64,000 nt of DNA from Gemmata palustris. Lineage in GTDB: Bacteria; Planctomycetota; Planctomycetia; Gemmatales; Gemmataceae. The DNA lies in contig NZ_JAGKQQ010000001.1 of NCBI RefSeq assembly GCF_017939745.1, positions 8,137,299 through 8,201,298 of the forward strand. The letters run 5' to 3'. This document shows, in pieces, positions 17,547 to 25,718 of this stretch. The notes beneath the pieces are model-generated. The model worked only from the letters and a program-made list of their open reading frames with translations, did not search any database and was not told where the DNA came from. Within the stretch, counting starts at the first letter, position 1, and each line of letters opens with the position of its first letter. A program made the position numbers and the translations under genes.

Positions 17547-19007
17547 GTGTCACGCATGCGTTCCCTGATTCAGCGACTGCAATCCCGGCTCTCCAATCGC
17601 GAGGGCGAGACGACCGACGAACACCTGCTCGGCGACTTCCTCGCGCACCGTGAGGTCGGCCGCGGCGTTCCCCAAATCGCGGACGAAGCATTCGCCGCGA
17701 TCGTTCAGCGCCACGGGCCGATGGTCCGCGGGGTGTGCCGGCGTGTGCTCCGTAATGACACTGATGCGGACGACGCTTTTCAAGCGGTGTTCATCGTGTT
17801 GCTCCGCAAGGCCGAAGCCGTTCGGCCGCGAAACCAACTTGGCAACTGGCTCTACGGCGTCGCGGTGAACGTGGCCCGGCGCGGGCGCGATACGAACTCG
17901 CGGCGCCGGGTGCAGGAACTCACGGTCGAAGTACCGGGGCCGGAGCCAGTGAATAACGACCTGCGCGAAGTGATCGACCAGGAGCTTAGTGGCCTACCAG
18001 ACGCTTACCGGGCAGCGGTGGTGACCTGTGACCTGGAGGGGCGCACCCGGTCGGAAGCGGCCGGGCGCCTGGGGTGGTCCGAGGGGACGGTTGCGAGCCG
18101 CCTGGCCCGCGGGCGTGCGCTGCTCGCCGATCGATTGATGCGCCGCGGGGTCGTGGTTCCGGCACTGGGATTGGCTGCAACTCTCGGAACGAATCACGCA
18201 TCCGCGGTTCCGGCGCTCACGTGTTCCGTGTTGTTGAGCCACCCTTCGCCCAGCGCGGAGGCGCTGGCGAAGGAGGTAATACGAACCATGTTTTCAAGCA
18301 AACTCAGGACAGTGGCGGTGGCTCTGCTCACCGCCGTTGGAGTCGCCGGGGCCGGCGCTGCGACCGTGTGGGCGTGCGGCGGGTACGGCCCTCGGATCGT
18401 GTCACCGGTGTCGCCCGCGAAGCCGTTCCCGCTGGAGTCCGTCGAGACCAACGGGGCACAATCGACCGGCGCCGCGTGGGCGCGATCCGCACCGGCGGTC
18501 CTCGCCGATGCCGCCACTGATAAGCCTGCCGGCGAGAACGCGGGCGCTGCGAAAGACGCCCGGTTCGTGCTGACGAACCCGGCCCGCGACATCACCATCG
18601 TTTCCGATCGACACGAGACGTTCGTGGAGTTCTTTCACCGGCAACCGGTGTTGGTCGCTGTCGTGCCCGATGCCCTGCGAGAGAAGCTGATTTACGGCGC
18701 GAAAGGGCCGCTCGAATTCGTATTCGTGGATCAGGCGTCGTTCAATACGGACGGCCCACGGGTCGCGGCCTATGGCGCGAGCATGAAACTGGTGCCGATT
18801 TCGTTCGACACCCCGGTCGCCCGCCTTCTCGAACTGACAGTGCGTAGCGAGCCAATGATCTTCGTGCGGGATGCGAGCGACAAGAACTTGTGGCACGCGG
18901 TCGGATACACGCGGCGCTCATCAGTCGGGTTCTTCGCGGCCACCGCGCGCGTCAAGCCGGACGACTTCGCTCCCGCGGATTTGCTTCAAAAAAACGAGAA
19001 AAAGTAA
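17547..19007 (+). CDS. ECF sigma factor with membrane/exported tail
   Basis: A 486-residue protein. Residues about 25-190 are an ECF sigma-70 factor: region 2 with FAAIVQRHGPMVRGVCRRVL and DADDAFQAVFIVLL; region 4 with LPDAYRAAVVTCDLEGRTRS and GWSEGTVASRLARGRALL. A C-terminal extension of nearly 300 residues follows, with hydrophobic segments near residues 200-225 and 255-275 and a remainder that looks exported. In some planctomycete ECF groups the tail acts as sensor or anti-sigma-like anchor; that role here is an inference. It starts with GTG at 17547 or ATG at 17556. A cytochrome c-like gene follows 27 bp downstream and may be co-transcribed. No separate anti-sigma gene is seen. Confidence 0.87.
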   Translation: MSRMRSLIQRLQSRLSNREGETTDEHLLGDFLAHREVGRGVPQIADEAFAAIVQRHGPMVRGVCRRVLRNDTDADDAFQAVFIVLLRKAEAVRPRNQLGNWLYGVAVNVARRGRDTNSRRRVQELTVEVPGPEPVNNDLREVIDQELSGLPDAYRAAVVTCDLEGRTRSEAAGRLGWSEGTVASRLARGRALLADRLMRRGVVVPALGLAATLGTNHASAVPALTCSVLLSHPSPSAEALAKEVIRTMFSSKLRTVAVALLTAVGVAGAGAATVWACGGYGPRIVSPVSPAKPFPLESVETNGAQSTGAAWARSAPAVLADAATDKPAGENAGAAKDARFVLTNPARDITIVSDRHETFVEFFHRQPVLVAVVPDALREKLIYGAKGPLEFVFVDQASFNTDGPRVAAYGASMKLVPISFDTPVARLLELTVRSEPMIFVRDASDKNLWHAVGYTRRSSVGFFAATARVKPDDFAPADLLQKNEKK

Positions 19008-19034
19008 CCCTGTCCCGATTCAAGGAGATGAGCC

Positions 19035-19463
19035 ATGCGACGATTTGTATTCGCGCTCTCACTGTTCGGCGCCGCACTGCTGGCCGCAAACGGTTTGACC
19101 GCCGACGAGCCGAAGAAGACTGATGCGAAGCTGACGAAGAAGGATCTCGGCAAGATGATGAAGGACGCCCACCACGGGGCGAAATCGCCACACGCGCGCA
19201 CTGCCGCAGAATTGAAGAAGGACGCGCCCGACTGGGAGGAGATCACCAAAGACGTGAAGGCGTTCGTCGCGATGGGCGAAGCGTTCCAGAAGGTGAATCT
19301 CAACTACACGTCGCCCGCGAAGTACATCGAGAGCACAACGGCGCTGAGCAAGGCGGCCGGGGGCAAAGACAAGAAGGCCGCGACCGAGGCATTCACCGGA
19401 CTGACGAAGTCGTGTGCTTCGTGTCACTTCTACGGCGGTGCGCCCGGCGGCCTGGAGAAGTAA
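19035..19463 (+). CDS. Exported cytochrome c-like protein
   Basis: A 142-residue protein with a signal peptide (MRRFVFALSLFGAALLAANG) and one heme-binding CxxCH motif near the C-terminus (SCASCHFYGG, about residue 127). The helical body with the heme site close to the end resembles the cytochrome c'/c556 class. It should carry one covalent heme on the outer side of the cytoplasmic membrane. The ATG is preceded by AAGGAGATGAGCC. The gene lies 27 bp after the ECF sigma gene with no hairpin between them. The last 30 bases of the frame adjoin a long inverted repeat. Confidence 0.85.
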   Translation: MRRFVFALSLFGAALLAANGLTADEPKKTDAKLTKKDLGKMMKDAHHGAKSPHARTAAELKKDAPDWEEITKDVKAFVAMGEAFQKVNLNYTSPAKYIESTTALSKAAGGKDKKAATEAFTGLTKSCASCHFYGGAPGGLEK

Positions 19464-19484
19464 CAGAGCGCAGGTGTGGGAAGA

Positions 19485-19589
19485 GAAGAGCCGCAGACAA
19501 CGCGGATGAACGCAGATCAAACCAGAAGGCAATGCTCAAATTCGCTCTTCGATTTGATCTGCGTTCATCCGCGTTGTCTGCGGCTCTTC
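19485..19589. repeat. Perfect 37-bp inverted repeat (CGCAGA-type)
   Basis: Arms 19485-19521 (GAAGAGCCGCAGACAACGCG...) and 19553-19589 are exact inverse copies around a 31-bp loop. It lies between the convergent cytochrome and cobalamin adenosyltransferase genes and could end both transcripts. The AACGCGGATGAACGCAGATC core resembles a sequence type found as dispersed copies in many genomes. Confidence 0.88.
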
Positions 19590-19600
19590 TTCGCCGTGCA

Positions 19601-20176
19601 TTATCCCTCGCGGCTCGCTCCCGGAACCCAAAGCACGTCTCCCTTTCCGCCGTCATTCGTGACGCGGGCGAGCACGAACAAAAAGTCGCTGAGTCGGTTC
19701 AGGTAGATCAGCGCGTGTGTGTTGACTTGCTCCGTGCGTTGAAGGGTGACCACCGCGCGTTCGGCCCGTCGGCACACGGTTCGCGCCAGATGCAACCACG
19801 CGGCGGCCGGCGTTCCGCCCGGCAGAATGAAACTCCTCAGTGGTTGTAACCCCTCGTTCAACCGATCGATGGCCCACTCCAATCGCTCGTACTGTGCGGG
19901 CACCACGCGCAGTGCTTTTCCGGATCCTTCGCCATCAGCTTGCGGCACGCACAAATCTGCTCCCACGTCGAAGAGGTCGTTCTGGATGACCCGCAGGAGC
20001 TTGCTTTCGGGACAGTCCGGGCAGTTCGCAGTAACGAGGCCCAGAACGGAATTCAGTTCGTCCACTTCGCCGTAGGCTTCGACGCGCGCTGCGTCTTTTG
20101 GCACGCGCGAGCCGTCACCCAAGCCCGTTTCACCGCCGTCGCCGGACTTCGTGTAGATGCGCGAGAGAAAGACCAT
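19601..20176 (-). CDS. Cob(I)yrinic acid a,c-diamide adenosyltransferase, PduO type
   Basis: A 191-residue enzyme that transfers the adenosyl group of ATP to cob(I)alamin, giving coenzyme B12. Family motifs are present: the N-terminal YTKSGDGGETGLGDGSRVPK ATP-binding loop; VEAYGEVDELNSVLGL; FILPGGTPAAAWLHLARTVCRRAER; and NRLSDFLFVLAR near the end. The ATG at 20176 (MVFLSRIYTK) was chosen over an upstream in-frame start because family proteins begin just before the YTK motif. It is convergent with the cytochrome gene across the 37-bp inverted repeat. No cobalamin riboswitch was recognised upstream. Confidence 0.93.
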   Translation of the reverse strand: MVFLSRIYTKSGDGGETGLGDGSRVPKDAARVEAYGEVDELNSVLGLVTANCPDCPESKLLRVIQNDLFDVGADLCVPQADGEGSGKALRVVPAQYERLEWAIDRLNEGLQPLRSFILPGGTPAAAWLHLARTVCRRAERAVVTLQRTEQVNTHALIYLNRLSDFLFVLARVTNDGGKGDVLWVPGASREG

Positions 20177-20367
20177 AGCGCCGAGTTCTCGTTCGGATTC
20201 GGGCGAGGCTCCACGCCCGTATTTTGCGCCGCTTGCCCGGGCTGCCAACACGGTTTTGAAATCTTCTACGCGGAAGTGAGAACTTGGAACTTCGGCTTAA
20301 ACTCTCCGCGCCGCGTGGACGATACATCAGGCACACGCGGCTAAATCGTCAAGGCTCGGAGGGGAGT

Positions 20368-20931
20368 ATGTCCTGGATTCGTCGCAAACTCTGGGTACTG
20401 GCGGTGGGCGTCCTCGCGGGCGCCTCCGGCTGCAACCCGTTCACGCTCGGTTTCCTCACGCCGGTCCCGGTGCAACCGTGGACCGCGGAGCGGATGGAGC
20501 AGAAACTCAACCACAAGAACGACGGGCGCGTGCCGATCATGCCGCCGCTCCGCGCCGGGTACCCGGACCCGATCTGTGAGGACGCGCCGAGCGACCAAGA
20601 AGTGCTCCGCGCGATGCCGCGGAACCCGCGCGGCGTGCCGTACTTCTACGAGACGTTCCGCGACGACATCGTGATCGTCAAGAACCGGCTCGTGGACAAG
20701 ATCGATCCGCCGCGCTTCTTCCCGCTCGTCGGCCAGGCGCAACTCCACCACTGCCACTGGGAATGTGTGATTTATTACACCGAACTGGTGCAGTCGGACT
20801 ACCCGTTCCCGGTCTACGTCAAGAAGCAGCGGGTCCAAGTCATCTACATCGACAAGGACCACCTGCACATGTACGTCGGCACGGACCCGGAAACGCAACG
20901 GCAGATCACGCAGGATCTGACCCGGTATTGA
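20368..20931 (+). CDS. Planctomycete-type lipoprotein
   Basis: A 187-residue protein with a lipoprotein signal peptide: MSWIRRKLWVLAVGVLAGAS-GC with lipobox GASGC. The mature part is rich in Pro and charged residues. It contains ILYV-like strands near the end (VIYYTELVQS, VQVIYIDKDHLHMYVGTD). No known domain is recognised. The ATG at 20368 is preceded by CGGAGGGGAGT; longer in-frame starts would lose the signal peptide. It is a monocistronic unit closed by a strong hairpin. Confidence 0.8.
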   Translation: MSWIRRKLWVLAVGVLAGASGCNPFTLGFLTPVPVQPWTAERMEQKLNHKNDGRVPIMPPLRAGYPDPICEDAPSDQEVLRAMPRNPRGVPYFYETFRDDIVIVKNRLVDKIDPPRFFPLVGQAQLHHCHWECVIYYTELVQSDYPFPVYVKKQRVQVIYIDKDHLHMYVGTDPETQRQITQDLTRY

Positions 20932-20944
20932 TCTGAAAGACACC

Positions 20945-21035
20945 GGCCACCGGTCGGTGCGAGACGGCCCGGAGAGCGGACGCGAAGGATTCGCTCTGTT
21001 CCCGGGCCGCCTCGCACCGACCGGTGGCCATTTTT
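20945..21035 (+). terminator. Long hairpin terminator
   Basis: GGCCACCGGTCGGTGCGAG at 20945-20963 is complementary to the sequence ending at 21029, with further pairing inside (GGCCCGG/CCGGGCC). It is followed by ATTTTTA. It lies 14 bases after the lipoprotein stop. Confidence 0.8.
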
Positions 21036-21093
21036 AGGGGCATTCGCCCAAGATTGGTGGCTCACACTAACCGTTCGCCTTTTCTTTGAGGTA

Positions 21094-21099
21094 TATAAT
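21094..21099 (+). promoter_or_regulatory. Candidate -10 box upstream of the APS reductase gene
   Basis: A perfect TATAAT lies in a locally A/T-rich stretch 49 bases before the ATG at 21148. No good -35 is seen at the usual distance. Suggestive only. Confidence 0.35.
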
Positions 21100-21147
21100 C
21101 CTTACGATAGTAATGCGGGTTCTGTTAGAATCGGCCAGGAGTGCAGG

Positions 21148-21879
21148 ATGTCGGTGAAGCAGGCGACAATGGAGGAGATCGCGGAAGCAAACGAGCGCCT
21201 CCGGTCCGCGTCGCCGCAAGCCGTGTTGCGCTGGGCCGCCGAGCGATTCCACCCGCGCTTATTGATGGCGACCGCGTTCGGTGCGGAAGGCTGCTGCATC
21301 ATTCACATGCTCGCCGAAATTCAGCCCGCCACGACGGTCATCAATCTCGAAACGGGTTACCAGTTCCCGGAAACGCTCGAGCTCCGCGAACGAATCAAGC
21401 AGAAGTACGGGATCGAGGTGGAGTTCATCCGCCCCGAACTGACGGTCGCGGAGTACGAAGCCGAGCACGGCGGCCCGTTGTACTCGCACCGCCCCGACCA
21501 GTGCTGTTACGACCGGAAGGTTCTTCCCCTGCGCCTCGCGGTGGAGCGCATCGCCCCGCTCGCGTGGATCTCGGCCATTCGCAAGGACCAGACCACCGAT
21601 CGCGGGAAGGCCGATGTGGTGCAGTGGGACGCGAAATTCAATCTCGTGAAATTGAACCCGCTGCTGAACTGGACGAAGAAGGACGTGTGGGGCTTCATCC
21701 ACAAGAACGACGTGCCGTACAACCCGCTCCACGATCGCGACTACCCGAGCATCGGCTGCTGGCCCTGTACGCGCCCGGTCGCCGAGGGCGAGGACGATCG
21801 GGCGGGGCGCTGGGCCGGGAAGGTCAAAAAGGAGTGCGGGTTGCACGTGATCGAGGTCAAGGACGGGGAAGGCATCTGA
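21148..21879 (+). CDS. cysH: Adenylyl-sulfate (APS) reductase
   Basis: A 243-residue enzyme of assimilatory sulfate reduction, reducing the activated sulfate to sulfite with thioredoxin or glutaredoxin. The nucleotide-binding start (ATAFGAEGCCIIHML) and INLETGYQFPETLEL are typical. It has the four Cys of the iron-sulfur form: Cys119-Cys120 in DQCCYDRK and Cys204/Cys207 in GCWPCT, plus the catalytic Cys230 in ECGLH. The [4Fe-4S] cluster form normally uses APS rather than PAPS. RBS AGGAGTGCAGG precedes the ATG. An Rrf2-type regulator gene follows 80 bp downstream. The APS kinase gene cysC is in the same window but 30 kb away. Confidence 0.93.
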   Translation: MSVKQATMEEIAEANERLRSASPQAVLRWAAERFHPRLLMATAFGAEGCCIIHMLAEIQPATTVINLETGYQFPETLELRERIKQKYGIEVEFIRPELTVAEYEAEHGGPLYSHRPDQCCYDRKVLPLRLAVERIAPLAWISAIRKDQTTDRGKADVVQWDAKFNLVKLNPLLNWTKKDVWGFIHKNDVPYNPLHDRDYPSIGCWPCTRPVAEGEDDRAGRWAGKVKKECGLHVIEVKDGEGI

Positions 21880-21881
21880 CG

Positions 21882-21955
21882 AAAGTCGAACGGCGTAAGG
21901 CCCGGATCTTGTGGCCCTCGACTTTGCGACGTTCGACTTTACGACTTGGGACTTT
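21882..21955. repeat. Inverted and direct GTCGAAC/CGACTTT repeats
   Basis: AAAGTCGAACG at 21882-21892 is the exact inverse of CGTTCGACTTT at 21930-21940. Extra CGACTTT units occur at 21919-21925, and a CGACTTGGGACTTT variant follows. The block fills the gap between the APS reductase and Rrf2 genes. It may be an operator for the Rrf2 protein or a simple dispersed repeat. Confidence 0.6.
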
Positions 21956-21959
21956 CACA

Positions 21960-22409
21960 ATGCTTTTTTCCGCTCGCGCCGAGTACGCGTGTCTCGCGAT
22001 GCTGGAGCTGGCCGCACAGTACGGCGACCCGAAGCCGGTGCGATTGACGGAAATCGCCAACAAGCACGGGATTTCGTCGCCCCGGTTCCTGGTGCAGATT
22101 CTGATCCAGTTGAACAAGGCCGGGCTGGTCACGAGCACCCGCGGTGCGGCCGGCGGGTACCACATCGCGAAGCGCCCGGCGGACATCACCCTGGCCGATG
22201 TGGTCGCGGCGGTCGAGGGCACCGAACAGGCCGGTACGCGGACCAAGGCTCGCAAGCCCGCGTCGCCGTTGGCCGCAGCGCTCGACGACGTGTGGGACCG
22301 CGTCCGCATCGCGCACGACGAGTTCCTCAAGAGTCAAGCCGCGATCCTCAAACAGACCACGCTTGCTCACCTCGTCGATTCGGGCCAACCGTTGCAGTAC
22401 GTGATTTAG
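21960..22409 (+). CDS. Rrf2-family transcription regulator without iron-sulfur cysteines
   Basis: A 149-residue regulator. The Rrf2 winged-helix pattern is clear: LFSARAEYACLAMLELA, VRLTEIANKHGISSPRFLVQILIQLNKAGLVTSTRGAAGGY, then ADITLADVVAAVEG. The region where IscR and NsrR carry three cluster-binding Cys has none; the only Cys is at about residue 11. It therefore resembles the cluster-free branch that includes CymR, a cysteine-metabolism repressor. Its position directly after the APS reductase gene fits a role in sulfur control, which is an inference. The ATG at 21960 gives the family start. Autoregulation through the repeats just upstream is possible. Confidence 0.88.
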   Translation: MLFSARAEYACLAMLELAAQYGDPKPVRLTEIANKHGISSPRFLVQILIQLNKAGLVTSTRGAAGGYHIAKRPADITLADVVAAVEGTEQAGTRTKARKPASPLAAALDDVWDRVRIAHDEFLKSQAAILKQTTLAHLVDSGQPLQYVI

Positions 22410-22554
22410 CGCGGGTGCGTGCAGATTCTGTCGCGCGCTTCGCGCTGCGAGGGAGTCATCGTTCGCGGCGGGATGAACATTGCGCCCGCGTACTCGCCTG
22501 GATGTACAAGGCGCAGGGGTAAGTTGGATAGACTGCGACCGCTGTTTGTGTCAT

Positions 22555-22588
22555 AACGGGCGCGCCGAAAGTGGCGGGCCCGTTTTTC
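22555..22588 (+). terminator. Intrinsic terminator
   Basis: AACGGG (22555-22560) pairs with CCCGTT (22579-22584) around an inner GC-rich stem, and the sequence continues with TTTTTCG. It is about 150 bases after the Rrf2 stop codon, in an otherwise empty gap (22410-22665). Confidence 0.65.
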
Positions 22589-22665
22589 GTTACAGGCTCG
22601 AAACCGCGACGCCCGACTAATTCTCAATACTCTCCGGCTCACCGCCGGCTCGCGGGGTTCGCTGG

Positions 22666-23928
22666 ATGCGAATGGGATACGAACGTGCGTGGCGGCGGTG
22701 GGACGTCGCCGCCGTTGTCGGGTTGGTCGGGTGGCTCCTGTTCGATCTCACCGCGCGCACGCTGTTCGGCGCCGCTCCGTGGCCGCAGTCGGCCGTCGAT
22801 TACTGCATCTTGTATCACTCGAGCCGCCACGTCGTCGAGACGCACCAGTACACGGCCAACTTTCCGTACCCGCCGCCGGCCGTCGCGATTCACGCGGCGG
22901 GCACCGTGTTTCCGTTTGCGGTAGCCGCGTCACTCTGGCTCGCGCTCACGGGGCTCGCGGCAGTAGCCTGTTACTTCACCCTCGCGCGCACTCTCGGCTT
23001 GTACCGGCGCCCCGGGTTGCTCTGCCTCCTGCCGCTCGCGCATCTCGTCGCCGCGTACTACTTCCAATGGGACATGCGGTCCATTAACTGCAACCTGGTC
23101 GTCCTCGCGACGATTCTGTTCGGGTGCGCTGCGCTCACGCGCCGGCGCGATGTGGCCGCGGGCTTCTGGTTCGCGCTCGCGGTTGCGCTGAAGGTGCTCC
23201 CCATATTAGTGCTCCCGTATCTGGCTTGGACGCGCCGGTGGCGCGCCTTCGTCGCGGCGGCTGCGTGCTCGCTCGTACTTTGGGTGGCGGTGCCCGTGGT
23301 CGCGTTCGGCGCGGATGGCTCCCGTGAAGTGTACCGCGGTTGGGCGGGTGAACTGACCCGCGCGACCGACCCGGAGTTGAAGCACAAGCACCCGATCCTG
23401 ATCTCGCTCGACAAGGCGGCTGCGTATGCGGCCCCCGGCGACGCGGGGACCGCGAAGGGGATTGCGCTTGCGGTGTGCGCGGCGTGGGTGCTGGTCGGAC
23501 TGGCGGGGGCCGCTACGTCCTGGGGCAAGAGCGAACGCGACGGGACGCGCGTCCTGGCGCACGTGTCGCTGCTCGTTCTCGGACCGGTCGCGGTGAACCC
23601 GTATTTGGAAGTGTACCATCTAGTTCCGCTCGTCGTCCCGGCGGTAGTGCTCCTCGCGATCGCGGCTGACCCGTCCCGGCTCCCTCGGGTGCGGGCGGGT
23701 GCGGTGATCGGGTTCGTTCTCGGAGTGGTACTTCTAAAAGTGTCCAGTCCGTGGCCACTACGTGGGCTGTTGGTCAACGCGCAGGCGCTAATGCTGTGTG
23801 CGGTGACGATATGGGCGACGCGGGTGCGCGTGGCCGCGTCGGTGCCAGCCGATGATTTGTCTTCTGCGGGAGGGGCGGGGCTCGGGTGGCTCGCACGGGT
23901 GCGGCCCGCCCCGCGGACCAAGGGGTGA
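22666..23928 (+). CDS. GT87-type polytopic glycosyltransferase
   Basis: A 420-residue membrane protein with about ten hydrophobic helices. The first large outside loop carries DYCILYHSSRHVVETHQYTANFPYPPP: an Asp in a D-x-x-x-x-Y setting, with Tyr/Pro-rich residues before the second helix, as in DUF2029/GT87 polyprenol-phosphate mannosyltransferases. QWDMRSINCNLVVL and LKVLPILVLPYLAWTRRW are also typical. It would use a lipid-linked sugar to glycosylate an envelope glycan or lipid. Sugar and acceptor cannot be read. It converges with rpiB, leaving only a few bases between the stops. Confidence 0.8.
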   Translation: MRMGYERAWRRWDVAAVVGLVGWLLFDLTARTLFGAAPWPQSAVDYCILYHSSRHVVETHQYTANFPYPPPAVAIHAAGTVFPFAVAASLWLALTGLAAVACYFTLARTLGLYRRPGLLCLLPLAHLVAAYYFQWDMRSINCNLVVLATILFGCAALTRRRDVAAGFWFALAVALKVLPILVLPYLAWTRRWRAFVAAAACSLVLWVAVPVVAFGADGSREVYRGWAGELTRATDPELKHKHPILISLDKAAAYAAPGDAGTAKGIALAVCAAWVLVGLAGAATSWGKSERDGTRVLAHVSLLVLGPVAVNPYLEVYHLVPLVVPAVVLLAIAADPSRLPRVRAGAVIGFVLGVVLLKVSSPWPLRGLLVNAQALMLCAVTIWATRVRVAASVPADDLSSAGGAGLGWLARVRPAPRTKG

Positions 23929-23934
23929 ACTCGT

Positions 23935-24390
23935 TTACGCCGGTGGTTCGTGTGCCTTTTCGTAAGCCGTGACCTTCTCCCGGCGGCGGGTGTGGCGCCC
24001 GCCCTCGAAATCGGTGACGAGCCATGCGCGAACCATCCGCTCGATCTGGTCCTCGCCAAGCAGGTCGGCGGCAACACACACGACGTTCGAGTCGTTGTGT
24101 CGGCGGCTCAGTTCGGCGTCGATCACGTCGCGACAGTTCACGGCCCGGACGCCGCACACCTTGTTCGCGGCGATGCACATTCCGTGGCCGGTGGCGCAGA
24201 TCAAAACGCCCCGGTCCGCCTTACCGGTGCTCACCTCTTCGGCCACCGGGATCGCGTAGTCGGGGTAGTCCACGCCCGTGGGTCCGGTCGCCCCGAGGTC
24301 GTGAACTTCGTGACCGAGTTCGGTCAGCAAGCCGACCACGCGCAGTTTGACGTTCACCCCGCGGTGGTCGTTGCCCACGGCGACCTTCAT
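23935..24390 (-). CDS. rpiB: Ribose 5-phosphate isomerase B
   Basis: A 151-residue enzyme interconverting ribose 5-phosphate and ribulose 5-phosphate in the pentose phosphate pathway. RpiB/LacAB motifs are present: VAVGNDHRGVNVK at the N-terminus; DLGATGPTGVDYPDYA; GVLICATGHGMCIAANKVCGVRA, which holds the catalytic Cys region; and RRHNDSNVVCVAADLLG. The usual phosphate-binding and base residues are kept. Its ATG overlaps the stop of the upstream Sua5/phosphatase gene (ATGA), so the two are translationally coupled. The same three functions are neighbours in Bacillus (ywlC, ywlE, ywlF). Confidence 0.94.
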   Translation of the reverse strand: MKVAVGNDHRGVNVKLRVVGLLTELGHEVHDLGATGPTGVDYPDYAIPVAEEVSTGKADRGVLICATGHGMCIAANKVCGVRAVNCRDVIDAELSRRHNDSNVVCVAADLLGEDQIERMVRAWLVTDFEGGRHTRRREKVTAYEKAHEPPA

Positions 24391-25421
24391 GACACCACCC
24401 ATTCTGGAAGGATCCGCTCCAGGTGCCGAAAGATGGTCTCGGCACACGCTCGGTACACGTCCGGCCCCGCCCCGATCGGGTCGTCCAAGTCTTCGGTCCC
24501 GCACAGGAGTCGCGGGACCGGGCCGGTGTCGGGGTACCGAGCCGCGATCGCGTACATGTGACTCTGCGTCATCGCGATCACATCGTCGGCGGCGAGCAAC
24601 AGTTGCGCGTTTACGGGGCGGCTCGCATGGGTGCTCAGGTCCGCGCCGTACTCGGCCGCGACCGTACACGATTCCGCGGCCGCGGGACTGCCGCCATAGG
24701 TCGCGACCCCCGCCGACAGCACCCAGAACCCGCGCGCGGGTAATTCGTCCACGGTACATTTAAGTCGGTCCGCAAGCAATTTCTTCGCCAATCCCTCGGC
24801 GAGCGGACTGCGGCACGTGTTCCCGGTGCAGACGAACAGGATGATTCGCGCCGCCAGACGCGCGATCTCTTCGCCCGGGAACGCACCCGGCTCGGTGATC
24901 GTGTAGCCCGCGTCGGTGGCCCGAACCACGGTCGGCTTCGCGTTGGCATTTCGCGTGCCCGCGTTCACGACCAGCTCAACCGTTTGGCGCAACCGCTCTG
25001 CTGCGGCCCGTGCGGTCGCGTCACCGGTGTCGGCGACCAGGACCGGTCCGAGTTCCGCAACGGCCGGGACCACCAAGTCGAACAGCGGGTGTCCGGGGTA
25101 GCGGAACCGCACGAAGCCGTTCGCGCTCGCCGGGATGTACGCGGCCGCGGGCACCTCGATGACGAGCGGCGCGGCCCACGCCCGGAACATCAGTCGCCGG
25201 GCCGCGGGGGGGACGCTCGCGCCCAGAGCTGCGGCCTCGTCCGGTCCCCACGCGAGGAGTGCGGGCGCGGGCAAATTGACGGCCGCACCCGGGCGCCACA
25301 GTGCCACGTACCCGCAATCGCCCGGCAGCACAACGACCGCGCCGGAGGCGAGGGTATCCCGAGTCTGGCGCACCAGTTCAGACGGATCGACGGTCGGGCT
25401 CCAGTCGATTTCCGTCGGCAT
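24387..25421 (-). CDS. Sua5/YrdC-like domain fused to low-molecular-weight phosphatase
   Basis: A 344-residue two-domain protein. Residues about 10-185 follow the YrdC/Sua5 pattern, but the usual motif is altered (VVLPGDCGYVAL), so threonylcarbamoyl-AMP synthesis is uncertain. Residues about 193-344 are a low-molecular-weight phosphatase: ILFVCTGNTCRSPLAE with Cys198 and Arg204, and the acid loop DDPIG. Thr202 in the loop is the residue that selects phosphoarginine over phosphotyrosine in YwlE. The ATG at 25421 is preferred to an upstream GTG because ACGGAG lies about 10 bases before it. It is coupled to rpiB by an ATGA overlap. Confidence 0.87.
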   Translation of the reverse strand: MPTEIDWSPTVDPSELVRQTRDTLASGAVVVLPGDCGYVALWRPGAAVNLPAPALLAWGPDEAAALGASVPPAARRLMFRAWAAPLVIEVPAAAYIPASANGFVRFRYPGHPLFDLVVPAVAELGPVLVADTGDATARAAAERLRQTVELVVNAGTRNANAKPTVVRATDAGYTITEPGAFPGEEIARLAARIILFVCTGNTCRSPLAEGLAKKLLADRLKCTVDELPARGFWVLSAGVATYGGSPAAAESCTVAAEYGADLSTHASRPVNAQLLLAADDVIAMTQSHMYAIAARYPDTGPVPRLLCGTEDLDDPIGAGPDVYRACAETIFRHLERILPEWVVS

Positions 25422-25600
25422 GGCGCGCGGCACTCCGTGTCCGGTGCGGACAGTAGATAATTTAGAAAAGGAGCGGGAAAAGGGCGAGAGCAGGACACAA
25501 TCGCATTAATGGGAGAGAGTCTGGTTGACGGTTGCGATCTATTTATTTTAAACAATATTAAATTAAATAGATTAATCGGGCTGGTTGCGGGCTTCGTGTT

Positions 25601-25627
25601 CCACTAACATTTGCTAACATTTTCGGG
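25601..25627 (+). repeat. CTAACATT direct-repeat motif, copy 2
   Basis: CACTAACATTTGCTAACATT followed by TTCGGGC: two CTAACATT units 10 bp apart, the same orientation as copy 3 and inverse of copy 1 at 13026-13052. Confidence 0.65.
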
Positions 25628-25718
25628 CCGGGGAGTCGTTGCTGGCAGGTGTGTGCTGCCGATCACTGGTATTTCCAGGCTATCGTCGTTATAGCGTGCC
25701 TTCGCCGAGTTGTTCGAC

